This document shows positions 8,540 through 16,994 of a stretch of 64,000 nt of DNA, piece after piece (the stretch's first letter is position 1; each line of letters begins with the position of its first letter). A program made the translations under genes and the position numbers. The notes under the pieces are model-generated. The model was not told where the DNA came from and made no database searches. It saw nothing but the letters and a program-made list of their open reading frames with translations. Source of the stretch: Pelagibius sp. CAU 1746 (GTDB lineage: Bacteria; Pseudomonadota; Alphaproteobacteria; Kiloniellales; Kiloniellaceae); contig NZ_JBDOQT010000002.1 of the NCBI RefSeq assembly GCF_039839785.1, forward strand, positions 434,001 to 498,000, written 5' to 3'.

Positions 8540-9628
8540 ATGAAGATCAACAACAAGGAAGCTTCGGGAGTCAGAATCAGGAACCTCAGTCTGTCCTTCG
8601 ACACCACCGAGGTTCTAAAAGACGTCAACCTGGAGGTCATGCCCGGCGAGTTCTTCTCCTTCCTGGGCCCGTCGGGCTCCGGCAAATCCACCCTGCTGCG
8701 GGCCATCGCGGGCTTCGGCCCGACACCCAAGGGCCAGATCCTGATCGGCGGCGAAGACATTGCCAAACTGCCGCCCTGGGAACGCAACGTCGGCATGGTG
8801 TTCCAGAGCTATGCCCTCTGGCCGCATATGACGGTGCGGCGCAACGTCGCCTTCGGCCTGGAGGAACGCAAGATCCCCAAGGCGCAACGTGAGGAGCGGG
8901 TGGAAGCGGCCCTCGATCTCGTCGGCCTGCTCGACTACGCGGAACGGCGGCCCTCGCAGCTCTCCGGCGGCCAGCAACAGAGAGTGGCCTTGGCCCGCAC
9001 CGTGGTGATCGAACCGAAAGTGCTGCTGCTGGACGAGCCCCTGTCCAATCTGGATGCGAAGCTGCGTATCCAAATGCGCCAGGACATACGCGCCCTGCAG
9101 CGCAAACTCCAGCTCACGACCATCTTCGTCACCCACGACCAGGAAGAGGCCAACTCGACATCCGACCGTATGGCCGTGCTGCAGGACGGCATCATCCAGC
9201 AGGTCGGAACGCCCATGGAGCTCTACGACCAGCCGAAGAATCTCTTCGTCGCCAACTTCCTCGGCACCGCCAACGTGTTCGAGGGAGGAGTCGAGAAGAC
9301 CGGGAACGGTACGGTCTTCCGCACCGACCGGGGCGTCGCCCTGCCGGTCGACGAAAGGCTGGCGGGGGACTGCCGCAACGTCGTGTTCCGTCCGCAGAAC
9401 GTGGGAATCTCGGAGCACGGCGCCTCCGACCTCCCCAATCACGCGAGGGTGGACGGCAAGGTCGTCCGCGCCGAATTTCTTGGCAGCATCATTCGCTATG
9501 CGGTGGAGACCAATGGCGAGGTGGTCCAGGTGGACAGCTCGCACCAGCTCGGATCGGCACCCTTCGCCATCGGCGAGCCGGTCAGCCTTCAGATCCGCCG
9601 CGACCAGATCGTCTTCCTGGAGCACTGA
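8540..9628 (+). CDS. ABC transporter ATP-binding protein, Fbp/Pot type
   Basis: ATPase of 362 residues. Walker A GPSGSGKST is at 43-51, the Q-loop FQSYALWPHMTV follows, the signature LSGGQQQRVALART starts near 141, Walker B is LLLLDEPLSNLD and the H-loop is VTHDQEEA. A TOBE-like C-terminal domain of about 120 residues follows, as in iron, polyamine and sugar importer ATPases. It powers uptake through the fused permease encoded just upstream. Small stem-loops lie over and after its stop codon (9621-9639 and 9652-9683) before the phosphatase gene. Confidence 0.93.
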   Translation: MKINNKEASGVRIRNLSLSFDTTEVLKDVNLEVMPGEFFSFLGPSGSGKSTLLRAIAGFGPTPKGQILIGGEDIAKLPPWERNVGMVFQSYALWPHMTVRRNVAFGLEERKIPKAQREERVEAALDLVGLLDYAERRPSQLSGGQQQRVALARTVVIEPKVLLLDEPLSNLDAKLRIQMRQDIRALQRKLQLTTIFVTHDQEEANSTSDRMAVLQDGIIQQVGTPMELYDQPKNLFVANFLGTANVFEGGVEKTGNGTVFRTDRGVALPVDERLAGDCRNVVFRPQNVGISEHGASDLPNHARVDGKVVRAEFLGSIIRYAVETNGEVVQVDSSHQLGSAPFAIGEPVSLQIRRDQIVFLEH

Positions 9629-9683
9629 GCACCAGTGCTTTCTACCCACCCGGTTCGGGGCGCCCGCTGAAGCGTCCCGAACC
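9621..9683 (+). other. Two weak stem-loops between ATPase and phosphatase genes
   Basis: AGCACT at 9621-9626 pairs with AGTGCT at 9634-9639 across the ATPase stop codon and is followed by TTCT. GGTTCGGG at 9652-9659 pairs with CCCGAACC at 9676-9683. These could attenuate rather than end transcription, which bears on whether the phosphatase at 9740 belongs to the transporter operon. Confidence 0.4.
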
Positions 9684-9739
9684 GCCGGTCCCTGCGCGGT
9701 TTCGGCAAGCCGCCGCGGACAAGCCTCGGAATTCAAGAA

Positions 9740-10423
9740 ATGCCTCTTCTGAACGCCCATCTGACAAGAGTCGACGCCCCTCCCCTGCTGATCCTTCGAC
9801 ACGGCGAAACCGTCTGGAACGTGGAGGGCCGCTATCAGGGTCACAGCGACAGTCCACTGACCGAAACCGGCGAAGCGCAGGTCCGCGCCGTGGTCCGCAC
9901 TCTCGCCGACCGCTACCCCGATCTGCCCGGCAGGCAGCTTTGGTGCAGCCCGTTACCGCGGGCAGCACGCTCCATGGCGATACTCTGTGAGGAGTTGGGT
10001 CTGCAGCCGCAATCGGCTCACTACGACGAGCGTCTAAAGGAGCGGGCTTACGGCCACTGGGAAGGCCTCAGCCGGGACGAGATTTTCCGCTCCTTCCCGG
10101 CGGATGTCGCCGAACACGAGCTGGATCCCTGGAGCAGCGTCGCCCCCGGAGGCGAGAGCTTCGCAGCCGTGGCGGAGCGGCTGCGTGACTGGCTGAGCGA
10201 ATTGGACTTGCAGCAGCCCGCGCTGGTCATGGCACACGGCGGGTCGGGGCGGGTTCTCACGGCGCTCTGCTGCGGCCTCACACGGGCCGCCGTCTTCGCG
10301 CTCGACAATCCGCAGGCGTCGGCCATCACCTTGGATGGGAAATCGGCCGCCGTCATTCCGGCGGACCCCGCCCATCTTTCGGCGGTCGGCTGCGCCGACG
10401 CGGGACGCAGTGTCACCTTGTGA
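9740..10423 (+). CDS. Histidine phosphatase family protein
   Basis: Cytoplasmic branch-1 histidine phosphatase of 227 residues with the phospho-accepting motif LRHGETVWN (His21 in RHGET). It also has YQGHSDSPLTETGEAQ, a distal ERAYGHWEG loop and the second catalytic histidine at 166 in MAHGGSGRVL. The family includes phosphoglycerate mutases and broad or sugar-phosphate phosphatases; at this length and with an ERAYGHWEG loop a phosphatase is more likely than a mutase. It lies 111 bases after the ABC ATPase on the same strand, which suggests it acts on the imported phospho-compound. That link is inference. Confidence 0.85.
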   Translation: MPLLNAHLTRVDAPPLLILRHGETVWNVEGRYQGHSDSPLTETGEAQVRAVVRTLADRYPDLPGRQLWCSPLPRAARSMAILCEELGLQPQSAHYDERLKERAYGHWEGLSRDEIFRSFPADVAEHELDPWSSVAPGGESFAAVAERLRDWLSELDLQQPALVMAHGGSGRVLTALCCGLTRAAVFALDNPQASAITLDGKSAAVIPADPAHLSAVGCADAGRSVTL

Positions 10424-10528
10424 ACCCGCGTCCGAGAGGTGAACCTGCGTCCGGACGGCCCGGCCGCCGCGCCTTCCCCGATCCGGGACGAACGCGGCGG
10501 CACAGACCTTCGAAGAGGCTTTGCCTAC

Positions 10529-10665
10529 ATCGGATTACGATTTGACGGAACCACAATGTGGTCCTGTCTAATCGTGTGAATCCGATCCAACTCAAAGGTA
10601 TAGAGCAGGGTCACAGGGCCGGTGGATCGCCTTCGGCGATTCCAGCCGGCCCTGATCTGCTCTAG
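10529..10665. repeat. 137-bp intergenic repeat element, copy 1
   Basis: The element has the same length as 35570-35706 and differs at about 20 of 137 positions by my count. The first half is an imperfect inverted repeat (ATCGGATT..ACGATT against AATCGT..AATCCGAT). The second half is a long hairpin closed by AGAGCAG/CTGCTCT with inner CAGGGCCGG/CCGGCCCTG and ATCGCC/GGCGAT. It ends in CTAG, which supplies the stop codon of the minus-strand OmpA gene at 10662. The 105 bases before it show only a 15-bp direct repeat (10420-10434 and 10439-10453). Confidence 0.85.
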
Positions 10666-11519
10666 CGCCGGAACTCGATTTCAACACGGCGGTTGCGCTG
10701 CTCCGGGGCCTCGGTCATGACGACCGGATTGGCCTCGCCCAAGCCGCGACCGACGATCCTGGCGGCATCGACCCCTCCGGTAACGAGGAACTCGATGACC
10801 GAGTTGGCGCGCCGCTCGGACAGGACCTGGTTATAGGCCTCGGCACCTGACAGATCGGTGTAGCCGGTGATGTCGATCGCGCCGTCACCCGTCTTCTCGG
10901 CCGCCTCGACCACGTCGGCCAGCTCAACCTGGGCCTGGGAGGTCAGGGCAGAGCTGTCGAAGTCGAAGTAAACGACGAAGGGACCCGGCAGCGCCATCGG
11001 TGCAGGCGCCGGCGGCGGCGGCGGTGCCGGCGCGGCCATCGGCTTCGGCTCCAGCCGTTCCATCGCCGCGATGAAGCGGTTCTGGCAGGCCGCGATGTCG
11101 TCGGGCTGGAAGTTCTCTTCCTGCTCCTGCATCCAGCAATCGAAGCTGACCTGAGCCTCCGCCGCGTCGGCGGGCTGCCGGCTCGGCGCGCCGGCGGCCA
11201 GTGCCGCGACCAGACGTTCGCGGGCGCCCGTCAAAGTGCCGACTTTGTTACCCGGCAGCTCGCGCGCGGAAATCTCCTCGGGCTGGACGGTATCGCCCCG
11301 GGCGGCCGCCATCGCGCGCTCGGCGAAGTGATCCGAGTCGATGTAGTCCGCCTCGTCGAATTCCTTTTCGGAGAGATCCAGATAGCCGCTGTAAAGGGCT
11401 TGATCGAAAGCGCTGCCCTGGGGCGAGGCCATCTGCGCTTCTTGCAGGCCGAAGCCGGCGCAGCCCGACAACAGGGCGAGTCCGGCCACGGCCAGGAAGG
11501 TACGTATCACACGATTCAT
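10662..11519 (-). CDS. OmpA-family lipoprotein
   Basis: Outer-membrane lipoprotein of 285 residues. The lipobox ALLSGC puts the lipidated cysteine at residue 20. A helical domain follows with the conserved FDCWMQEQEENFQP and a paired-cysteine segment (DIAAC), then a Pro/Ala linker. The C-terminal OmpA domain has FDFDSSALT, ITGYTDLSGAEAYNQVLSERR and NRRVEIEF, so it should bind peptidoglycan. ATG 11519 is preferred because GGAG lies 9 bases upstream and it starts the signal peptide directly. It is a tandem paralogue of 11629-12483 and lies downstream of it. Its stop codon falls inside the 137-bp repeat. Confidence 0.9.
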   Translation of the reverse strand: MNRVIRTFLAVAGLALLSGCAGFGLQEAQMASPQGSAFDQALYSGYLDLSEKEFDEADYIDSDHFAERAMAAARGDTVQPEEISARELPGNKVGTLTGARERLVAALAAGAPSRQPADAAEAQVSFDCWMQEQEENFQPDDIAACQNRFIAAMERLEPKPMAAPAPPPPPAPAPMALPGPFVVYFDFDSSALTSQAQVELADVVEAAEKTGDGAIDITGYTDLSGAEAYNQVLSERRANSVIEFLVTGGVDAARIVGRGLGEANPVVMTEAPEQRNRRVEIEFRR

Positions 11520-11628
11520 TATCGACGCTCCCATTTCTTCTTGTCTATACGGCAATTTTGCCGCGGGGTCAGGCGCCGCGGCCGCGTGACGTCAGTGCGT
11601 GACGCCGCGTGGCTGCGGCGGGGTTATT

Positions 11629-12483
11629 TCACGGCTCCAGCCTGATTTCGACGCGCCGGTTGGCCATTTCCGGTTTCTGCACGTCAACGACGGGGTCGGC
11701 CTTGCCAAGCCCGCGGCCAACGATCTTCCCGGCCTCGATGCCGCTGTCGACCAGGAAATTGATGACCGAATTGGCGCGCTGCTCGGAGAGCACCTGATTG
11801 TAGGCATCGGCGCCCACGAGGTCGGTATAGCCGCTGATATCGATGGTCTGGTAGTCGTCCTTCTTCGCGGCGTTGACCACGTCGGCCAGCATGGCCCGCG
11901 CATCCGGAGTCAAGCCGGAGTCATCGAAGTCGAAGTGCACGGTGAAGGCCTGGGGTTCCGCCATCATCGGCGCGGGCGGCGGTGGCGGCGCCGCGGCGAC
12001 CTTCGGCCGCTCTTCCAGCTTGGTCATCGCCATCATGAAGTCGTCCCGGCAGGCGGCGATATCGGCCGGCTGGAAATTCTCTTCCTGCTCCTGCATCCAG
12101 CAGTCGAAAGCGATCTGGGCGTCGGCAGCCTCCAGGGGCTTGGCCTCCGCCGCCCCGGCGGACATCGCCGTCATCAGGCGCAGCCGAGCGGCAGTCAGCT
12201 CTTGAACCTTGTCGGCAGGCAGCTCGCGCGATGCAATCATGTCCGGCTGCACGGCCTTACCGCTGCCCGCGTCCATCGCCTTCATCGCGAAAGCATCGGA
12301 GTCCGAGTAGTCGCCCTCCTTATATTCGCCTTCCGAAAGCGCCAAGTAGCCGTCGTAGAGACTGCGGTCGTGGCTCGAGCCCTGCGGCGACATGGATTCC
12401 GCCTTCTGCAGCTCCATCCCGCTGCAGCCGGCCAGCAACGCTACCCCGGCCGCGGCCAGGGCCATGCGAAAAGCTCCATTCAT
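11629..12483 (-). CDS. OmpA-family lipoprotein, tandem paralogue
   Basis: Lipoprotein of 284 residues with lipobox ALLAGC and Cys20. It has the same architecture as the gene at 10662: a helical N-terminal domain with FDCWMQEQEENFQPADIAAC, a proline-rich linker (APPPPPAP) and a C-terminal OmpA domain (FDFDDSGLTPDA, ISGYTDLVGADAYNQVLSEQR, NRRVEIRL). It probably ties the outer membrane to peptidoglycan. The shared unusual N-terminal domain shows that the pair arose by tandem duplication. It lies 109 bases upstream of its paralogue on the same strand, so the two may be co-transcribed. Confidence 0.9.
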   Translation of the reverse strand: MNGAFRMALAAAGVALLAGCSGMELQKAESMSPQGSSHDRSLYDGYLALSEGEYKEGDYSDSDAFAMKAMDAGSGKAVQPDMIASRELPADKVQELTAARLRLMTAMSAGAAEAKPLEAADAQIAFDCWMQEQEENFQPADIAACRDDFMMAMTKLEERPKVAAAPPPPPAPMMAEPQAFTVHFDFDDSGLTPDARAMLADVVNAAKKDDYQTIDISGYTDLVGADAYNQVLSEQRANSVINFLVDSGIEAGKIVGRGLGKADPVVDVQKPEMANRRVEIRLEP

Positions 12484-13203
12484 TGTCTGATGCTCCCCTT
12501 TGCTGTCTCGTTGTCCGGCAGGGCCCGGAGCTGCGCAGCATCCGGCCGGGTGCCCCGCTCATAGCGGGTCAGCACAAAGCCGAAACGCCGATCTCCTCGG
12601 CCGCGACTTTTGTCCCGGCGCATTTTCCAAGGCAGCAGGCCCTCAAGATCATCCCGGTCCCCGGAACCATCCCTCTGTCTTTCCGGGGGCGGGAAATCCC
12701 AACCAAACCGTCCTACTGAGCCAATAGTCTATTCGACTATTTCCTCATCTGTGCAGGTGAAAAACAGCTACCCGACCTGAACGTTTGTCAGGGATAAAGC
12801 TGATCAACTCGTATATCACTAACGCCGCGGAAAGCCGCGGCACAAGGGGCAAAGAATGGCTGGGAAGCCATTGAGAATCAAGAATAGTATCCTACATCGT
12901 TGAAGCTGACGCCATCCCGGGCAATTCCGAGGAGGTTCTTCCCGCCAGTCCAGGCCGCCAAGGCGGACCCCGGCGCTTCGGGCCCAACCGGTTCGGGTCC
13001 CACCAATTCGGGCCCCACCAATTCGGGCCCAGCCAATTTTGACAGGGACACCGCCGGACCGCCGGCAGCCCTGCGCCACCGGGGGAACAGATGCGAACAA
13101 TAGGCATCCCTTCCGTTCCCAATTGGTGCTATTGGGGGAAGCTTCGTCCCGGTCCCCGTTGCGGGTCCTCCGAGACTCCGCCCTGTGATTCCGTGAGTAT
13201 CCT
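12484..13203. other. 720-bp intergenic region, AT-richer with repeats, no gene supported
   Basis: This interval separates the minus-strand OmpA pair from the plus-strand MFS gene and should contain both promoters. The part around 12715-12820 is visibly AT-richer than the surroundings. A hairpin GCCGCGG/CCGCGGC lies at 12824-12841, and a four-unit 15-bp tandem repeat at 12976-13035. Open frames through the repeat exist on both strands but have no recognisable domain, ribosome site or neighbours supporting them. Confidence 0.6.
12976..13035. repeat. Four tandem 15-bp repeats
   Basis: Four consecutive units of consensus NTTCGGGYCCMACCA lie at 12976-12990, 12991-13005, 13006-13020 and 13021-13035, differing at a few positions each. 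Because the unit is a multiple of three, any frame crossing it reads as a pentapeptide repeat, which does not by itself indicate coding. Confidence 0.85.
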
Positions 13204-14463
13204 ATGGGGACCCTTCTCTCCTTCGCCGCCCTCTTCCTGTCGATCTACCTGGTGCAGCTGGGCTCCGGCTCGCTGGGGCCCCTGGACGCCCTATCCGGTG
13301 CCGTCATGGGCTTCAGCACGGAGCAGATCGGCCTGCTGGGTTCGGCGCATTTTTTCGGCTTCTTCCTCGGCTGCTACGTGACGCCGCGCCTGATCGGCAG
13401 CATTGGGCACTCGCGCGCCTTCGCGGCGGCGGCCGCCATCGGCGCCATTGGCGCGCTGCTGCACCCGATCCTCCAAGGGCCTTACGTCTGGGCGCTGCTG
13501 CGCGTCTTCACCGGTCTGGCCATTGCCGCCGCCTACACGGTGGTGGAGAGCTGGCTGCACGCCAAGACCGGCAACGACAACCGCGGCCGGGTCTACGGCG
13601 TCTTCCGCGTGGTCGACCTGGCCGGGGCGCTCTGCGCCCAAGGCCTCATCGCCTTTCTGGAACCTGCGAGCTACACCGCCTACAACCTCATCGCCATGTT
13701 CTGCTGCCTCTGCCTGCTGCCGCTGGCCCTGTCGCAGCGCGTGGCCCCGGACACGCCCAAGGCGCCGCGCCTGCGCCCGATAAAGGCGGTGATGCTGTCG
13801 CCGGCGGCGGCCCTGGGCATCGTCGTCGCCGGCGTCACCGGCGCCGGCTTCCGCATGGTGGGGCCGATCTACGGCGTCGAGAACGACCTGGACCAGGGGC
13901 AGATCGCCATCTTCCTGGCCTCGGCCATCCTGGGCGGCGTGGCCGCGCAGTACCCCGTCGGCTGGGTCGCCGACAAGACGGACAGACGTCACGTCCTGCT
14001 CGGCCTCTCGGTCCTGGCCGCCGGCAGCTGCCTGGGCATCGCCACCCTGGTGCCGCCCGGCGAGGCCGCCAGCCTCTACCTCGGGGCCTTCATCTTCGGG
14101 ATCACCGCCTATCCGGTCTACTCGGTCTCCGCCGCCTACGCCAACGACCTGGCCGAACCGGACTTCATGGTCGAGCTGAACGCCGCCCTGATCTTCCTCT
14201 ATTCCCTGGGGGCCATCGTCAGTCCGACGATCTCCGCATGGCTCATCGCCCTGGCCGGCCCCGAAGCCATGTTCCTCTTCATGGCCGCGGTCCACGTCAT
14301 GCTGGTGGCCTTCACGCTCTACCGCATGACGCGGCGCGCCGGCACCGAACCGCGCACCCCCTACCGCTACCTGCCGCGCACCTCCATGCTGCTGGGCCGC
14401 ATGTTCAAGGGGGTGAACGGCGGCCCAGGAAGCAGGAACGGGGCGAAACAGGACCGGGCCTGA
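13204..14463 (+). CDS. MFS transporter, YcaD-like
   Basis: Inner-membrane major facilitator of 419 residues with about 12 hydrophobic segments. Loop 2-3 carries TPRLIGSIGHSRAFA, helix 4 reads LLRVFTGLAIAAAYTVVESWL, and the central loop is followed by VGWVADKTDRRHVLL (the second-half copy of the MFS G-x3-D-x2-x-R-R motif). The VVESWL signature is typical of the YcaD/DUF-MFS subgroup of uncharacterised carriers. It has a hydrophilic tail of about 45 residues. Substrate is unknown. It is transcribed alone, converging on dodecin with a 7-bp gap. Confidence 0.88.
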   Translation: MGTLLSFAALFLSIYLVQLGSGSLGPLDALSGAVMGFSTEQIGLLGSAHFFGFFLGCYVTPRLIGSIGHSRAFAAAAAIGAIGALLHPILQGPYVWALLRVFTGLAIAAAYTVVESWLHAKTGNDNRGRVYGVFRVVDLAGALCAQGLIAFLEPASYTAYNLIAMFCCLCLLPLALSQRVAPDTPKAPRLRPIKAVMLSPAAALGIVVAGVTGAGFRMVGPIYGVENDLDQGQIAIFLASAILGGVAAQYPVGWVADKTDRRHVLLGLSVLAAGSCLGIATLVPPGEAASLYLGAFIFGITAYPVYSVSAAYANDLAEPDFMVELNAALIFLYSLGAIVSPTISAWLIALAGPEAMFLFMAAVHVMLVAFTLYRMTRRAGTEPRTPYRYLPRTSMLLGRMFKGVNGGPGSRNGAKQDRA

Positions 14464-14470
14464 CCCGCCG

Positions 14471-14680
14471 TCAGTTCTCGTAGCGGAAGCCGAGCTTCAC
14501 GCCGACCTGGTAGTGGCCGACGTCACCCTCGACGATGTGGCCCCGGATCTCCGAAACCTCGAACCACTCCAGGTTCCGAAGGCTCTTGGACGCGGTCCTG
14601 ATGGCGTTGCGGATGGCGGCGTCGAGGGAGTCGGTCGAAGACCCGTAGACCTCGGTAACGGAATAGACGTGATCGGACAT
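14471..14680 (-). CDS. Dodecin
   Basis: Small flavin-binding protein of 69 residues, the usual dodecin length, beginning MSDHVYSVTEVYGSSTDSLD. The conserved features are the S-x-x-S-x-x-x-A-I helix, LRNLEWFEVSEIRGHI with the flavin-stacking Trp, and the C-terminal YQVGVKLGFRYE strand. Family members assemble as dodecamers that store or buffer riboflavin/FMN. The start at 14680 is chosen over the longer frame to 14716 because it matches the family N-terminus exactly. Confidence 0.95.
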   Translation of the reverse strand: MSDHVYSVTEVYGSSTDSLDAAIRNAIRTASKSLRNLEWFEVSEIRGHIVEGDVGHYQVGVKLGFRYEN

Positions 14681-14769
14681 GGTCGGGCTCCGCTTTCTGC
14701 TGGTTGAAATCACCACCAGTCTAGCGAAAGCAGCGCCAGCCGTCGCGGGCGCCGAGTCGCTCAGTCAGT

Positions 14770-16413
14770 TCAGGAGCTGCGGCCCTGTTTCATTAGTCTT
14801 GCGTAAAGTTCCGGTTCGTTCAGAAGGGCCATGCCCAGCGCAACAGCCAAGTCATCGGAGTCCGGGTCGGGCGGACAGAGCGCGCGCTGCTCGGCGATTG
14901 CGACTGTATCGTCGGGCTCCATGGCACGTGCAAGCTGGGCATCCGGAATCAATCCCTCTCCCCGGCGCAGAGTACTCAGCAATCCTTGCAGCGATCCCCC
15001 TGGCAAAGACGTGCAGATCCGAGGTGTCACGCCGCGGCCCTCGATCCCATAGCCCGAAGGCGCGTGAGCGAAAGCCCAAGGAAGATTGACAATGCCCAGA
15101 TTGTGAAGCGAGACATTCCGCCGAATGGTGCCGGAACCTGCGGTGCCGGCGCCAATGACAAGCGCTCGCCCGGAATCCTGAAGCGCAGCGGCAGCAATCT
15201 CTGCACCGCCAACAGTGAAAGAGTCAACAACCACGACCAGGGGCAATTGATCCGACGGATCGATCCCACCGGCTTCGATAACAGTATCGGCTCCCCTCTG
15301 TCTGCTGCGCTGCCGGACCACAACCCCATCGCTCATGAACGCAGTAACAAGGGCGCGGGCGGCCTCCGGCGACCCTCCCGGCCCTGCCATGAAACCGGCA
15401 TCGATGTAGCTACCAAGACTGGACCAGTCGCGCCGCTTCGGCCCGAGAGCGACCGAAGGACTGCGCACCACGTTCGATGGCACCGGTGGCTCACCGCGCA
15501 AATCAAGCAAAATGCCCTTTGGCGGCTGGTTCCCGACATCTGTCCTTTTGGTTTCTACTGCCAAGCTCTTCGCAAGTGCACCGGCAGCAAGCTCGTTAAG
15601 AACCGGCAGGTCGTAGACCGCAACGCCGCCCGTCCGCCTGAAGGTGAAGCTGCGTGGCTCGACCAACCACCGCTGGCCCACGATCGGGGAAGGTAGCGCC
15701 TCGCCATCGCGCAGAACATTGAAGACAATCTTCGTGTCCACCGGGCCACGTAGAAGCGAGTATACCTCGAAACGCGAACGGCCTGCTGTTGCCTTGCTGT
15801 CGATATGGGTGATGACATCGTTGGTCTTCAAGCCCGCTGCATCCAGATGGCCGCGACGGTCCAGCGACACCAACCGCAGTCCCTCGGCGACCGGCACATA
15901 GGTCAGGTCGACGAGCCCGTCTATGGCAGCATAGAGATAAGCGTAGAACTCCTCTGAGGGGAAGTACCGGGAATTGCCGCCCAGGGCGCTCGCCAGGCCG
16001 TTCATGTAGCTGTCGTAGAGCCGCCGGGGTTCGATCCGCTGGAGCCGCCCAGAGCGTCCATGTACGGCAATCAGCGCCGCGCTGACGGCTTCGGCCCATT
16101 CATCAGCGCTTTCACCAGCGGGCTTGTCGAACCGATAAATCGGTTCTGTGCCGAGAGACATTGTAACGGTGCCGCCGGATTGCTCGAGAGCGAGACTGGG
16201 GTCGACAGTCGCAAGATTGGCGAGACCGGCCAACGCCATTTCAGAGACCGCCACTTCCCCATTGTAGGCTTCACCGACCTCCTCATATGCGTCGGCGAGC
16301 ACCTCTTCGACTCGACCGGCGTTTTCTGCCTGCAACTCAGGCGGAAATGGCGCGACACATCCCCCTAGGAATGCCATAGCAGTCAACAACGCCAATGTGC
16401 GCAGCACAACCAT
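14770..16413 (-). CDS. S41-like lipoprotein, probable inactive protease
   Basis: Predicted lipoprotein of 547 residues with lipobox AFLGGC (Cys19). A helical N-terminal domain is followed by a PDZ domain (GLRLVSLDRRGHLDAAGLKT) and a C-terminal S41/tail-specific-protease fold with VVVVDSFTVGGAEIAAAALQ and GRALVIGAGTAGSG. In active CtpA/Prc enzymes these segments read SASASEI and (S/T)FGKG. Here the aligned nucleophile Ser appears to be Gly and the general-base Lys appears to be Ser. ATG 16413 has AGGAAAG at the right distance; ATG 16431 is the alternative. The region looks less GC-rich than its neighbours. It may be a scaffold or binding lipoprotein. Confidence 0.75.
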   Translation of the reverse strand: MVVLRTLALLTAMAFLGGCVAPFPPELQAENAGRVEEVLADAYEEVGEAYNGEVAVSEMALAGLANLATVDPSLALEQSGGTVTMSLGTEPIYRFDKPAGESADEWAEAVSAALIAVHGRSGRLQRIEPRRLYDSYMNGLASALGGNSRYFPSEEFYAYLYAAIDGLVDLTYVPVAEGLRLVSLDRRGHLDAAGLKTNDVITHIDSKATAGRSRFEVYSLLRGPVDTKIVFNVLRDGEALPSPIVGQRWLVEPRSFTFRRTGGVAVYDLPVLNELAAGALAKSLAVETKRTDVGNQPPKGILLDLRGEPPVPSNVVRSPSVALGPKRRDWSSLGSYIDAGFMAGPGGSPEAARALVTAFMSDGVVVRQRSRQRGADTVIEAGGIDPSDQLPLVVVVDSFTVGGAEIAAAALQDSGRALVIGAGTAGSGTIRRNVSLHNLGIVNLPWAFAHAPSGYGIEGRGVTPRICTSLPGGSLQGLLSTLRRGEGLIPDAQLARAMEPDDTVAIAEQRALCPPDPDSDDLAVALGMALLNEPELYARLMKQGRSS

Positions 16414-16994
16414 CGTGTAATCTTTCCTCATTCCTATAAAACCTGAAGCTTAACTAAAGATCAGGCGCAAGGCGACTACATTTGGGACAATGCAACCTGC
16501 CAATTCAATAATCGGAATTGTGGACGTCAGAACTCCTAGAGCCGTGCCGGGGTGTCGACGAAGATCAGTTGCCGCACTGCTACGTCGGGGGCCCAGTCGA
16601 GCATCAGATCCAGCAACTCGCCGTCGCGGTCACGGCCGCCACGCACTTGATGACACGCCTGGCCACGGGGTCCGCGAGATCCCTGCCACCCCCGGCGCTT
16701 CGCGCGGAGATCAAGCGGAGATCGAAAAGGCCGGGCGGCTATCCGACAATGCCGCGTGGCGGCGGTTGCCTGCGGCTCGCCGAAGCGCATGAAATTACAG
16801 AGTACTTCCTCAGAAACGCCCCGCCCCCCGGAATCGCGCAACAAGATGCTTCGCGAATGTGCGTAGATTCACAACGGCACACGGGCGCCGCGCCCCGGCG
16901 GTGACACGGGGCTTCGGCGGTGCAGAACGGCATCGCGAGAAGCGTGAAAGACGCACACTCTGATCATGCGGTCACCGGACACAGGAGGCCCTTC
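16414..16994. other. 580-bp intergenic region, no gene supported
   Basis: The region lies between the divergent S41-like gene and the repeat-protein gene. The first 100 bases are AT-richer and probably hold the promoter of the minus-strand gene. Several overlapping open frames of about 100 residues on both strands lack domains and ribosome sites; one minus-strand frame (16536-16844) could be a gene remnant but I recognise no family. A clear GGAGG at 16984 belongs to the gene starting at 16995. Confidence 0.5.

Noticed and set aside
12892-13122. Minus-strand frame with Trp/Pro/Asn pentapeptide repeats
   Set aside because: The pattern is produced by a 15-bp DNA repeat that is open in more than one frame; no start site, domain or conservation evidence visible.
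16490-16904. Overlapping frames of about 100 residues in the region before the repeat protein
   Set aside because: No recognisable family, no ribosome site, and competing frames on both strands; a decayed gene is possible but cannot be shown.
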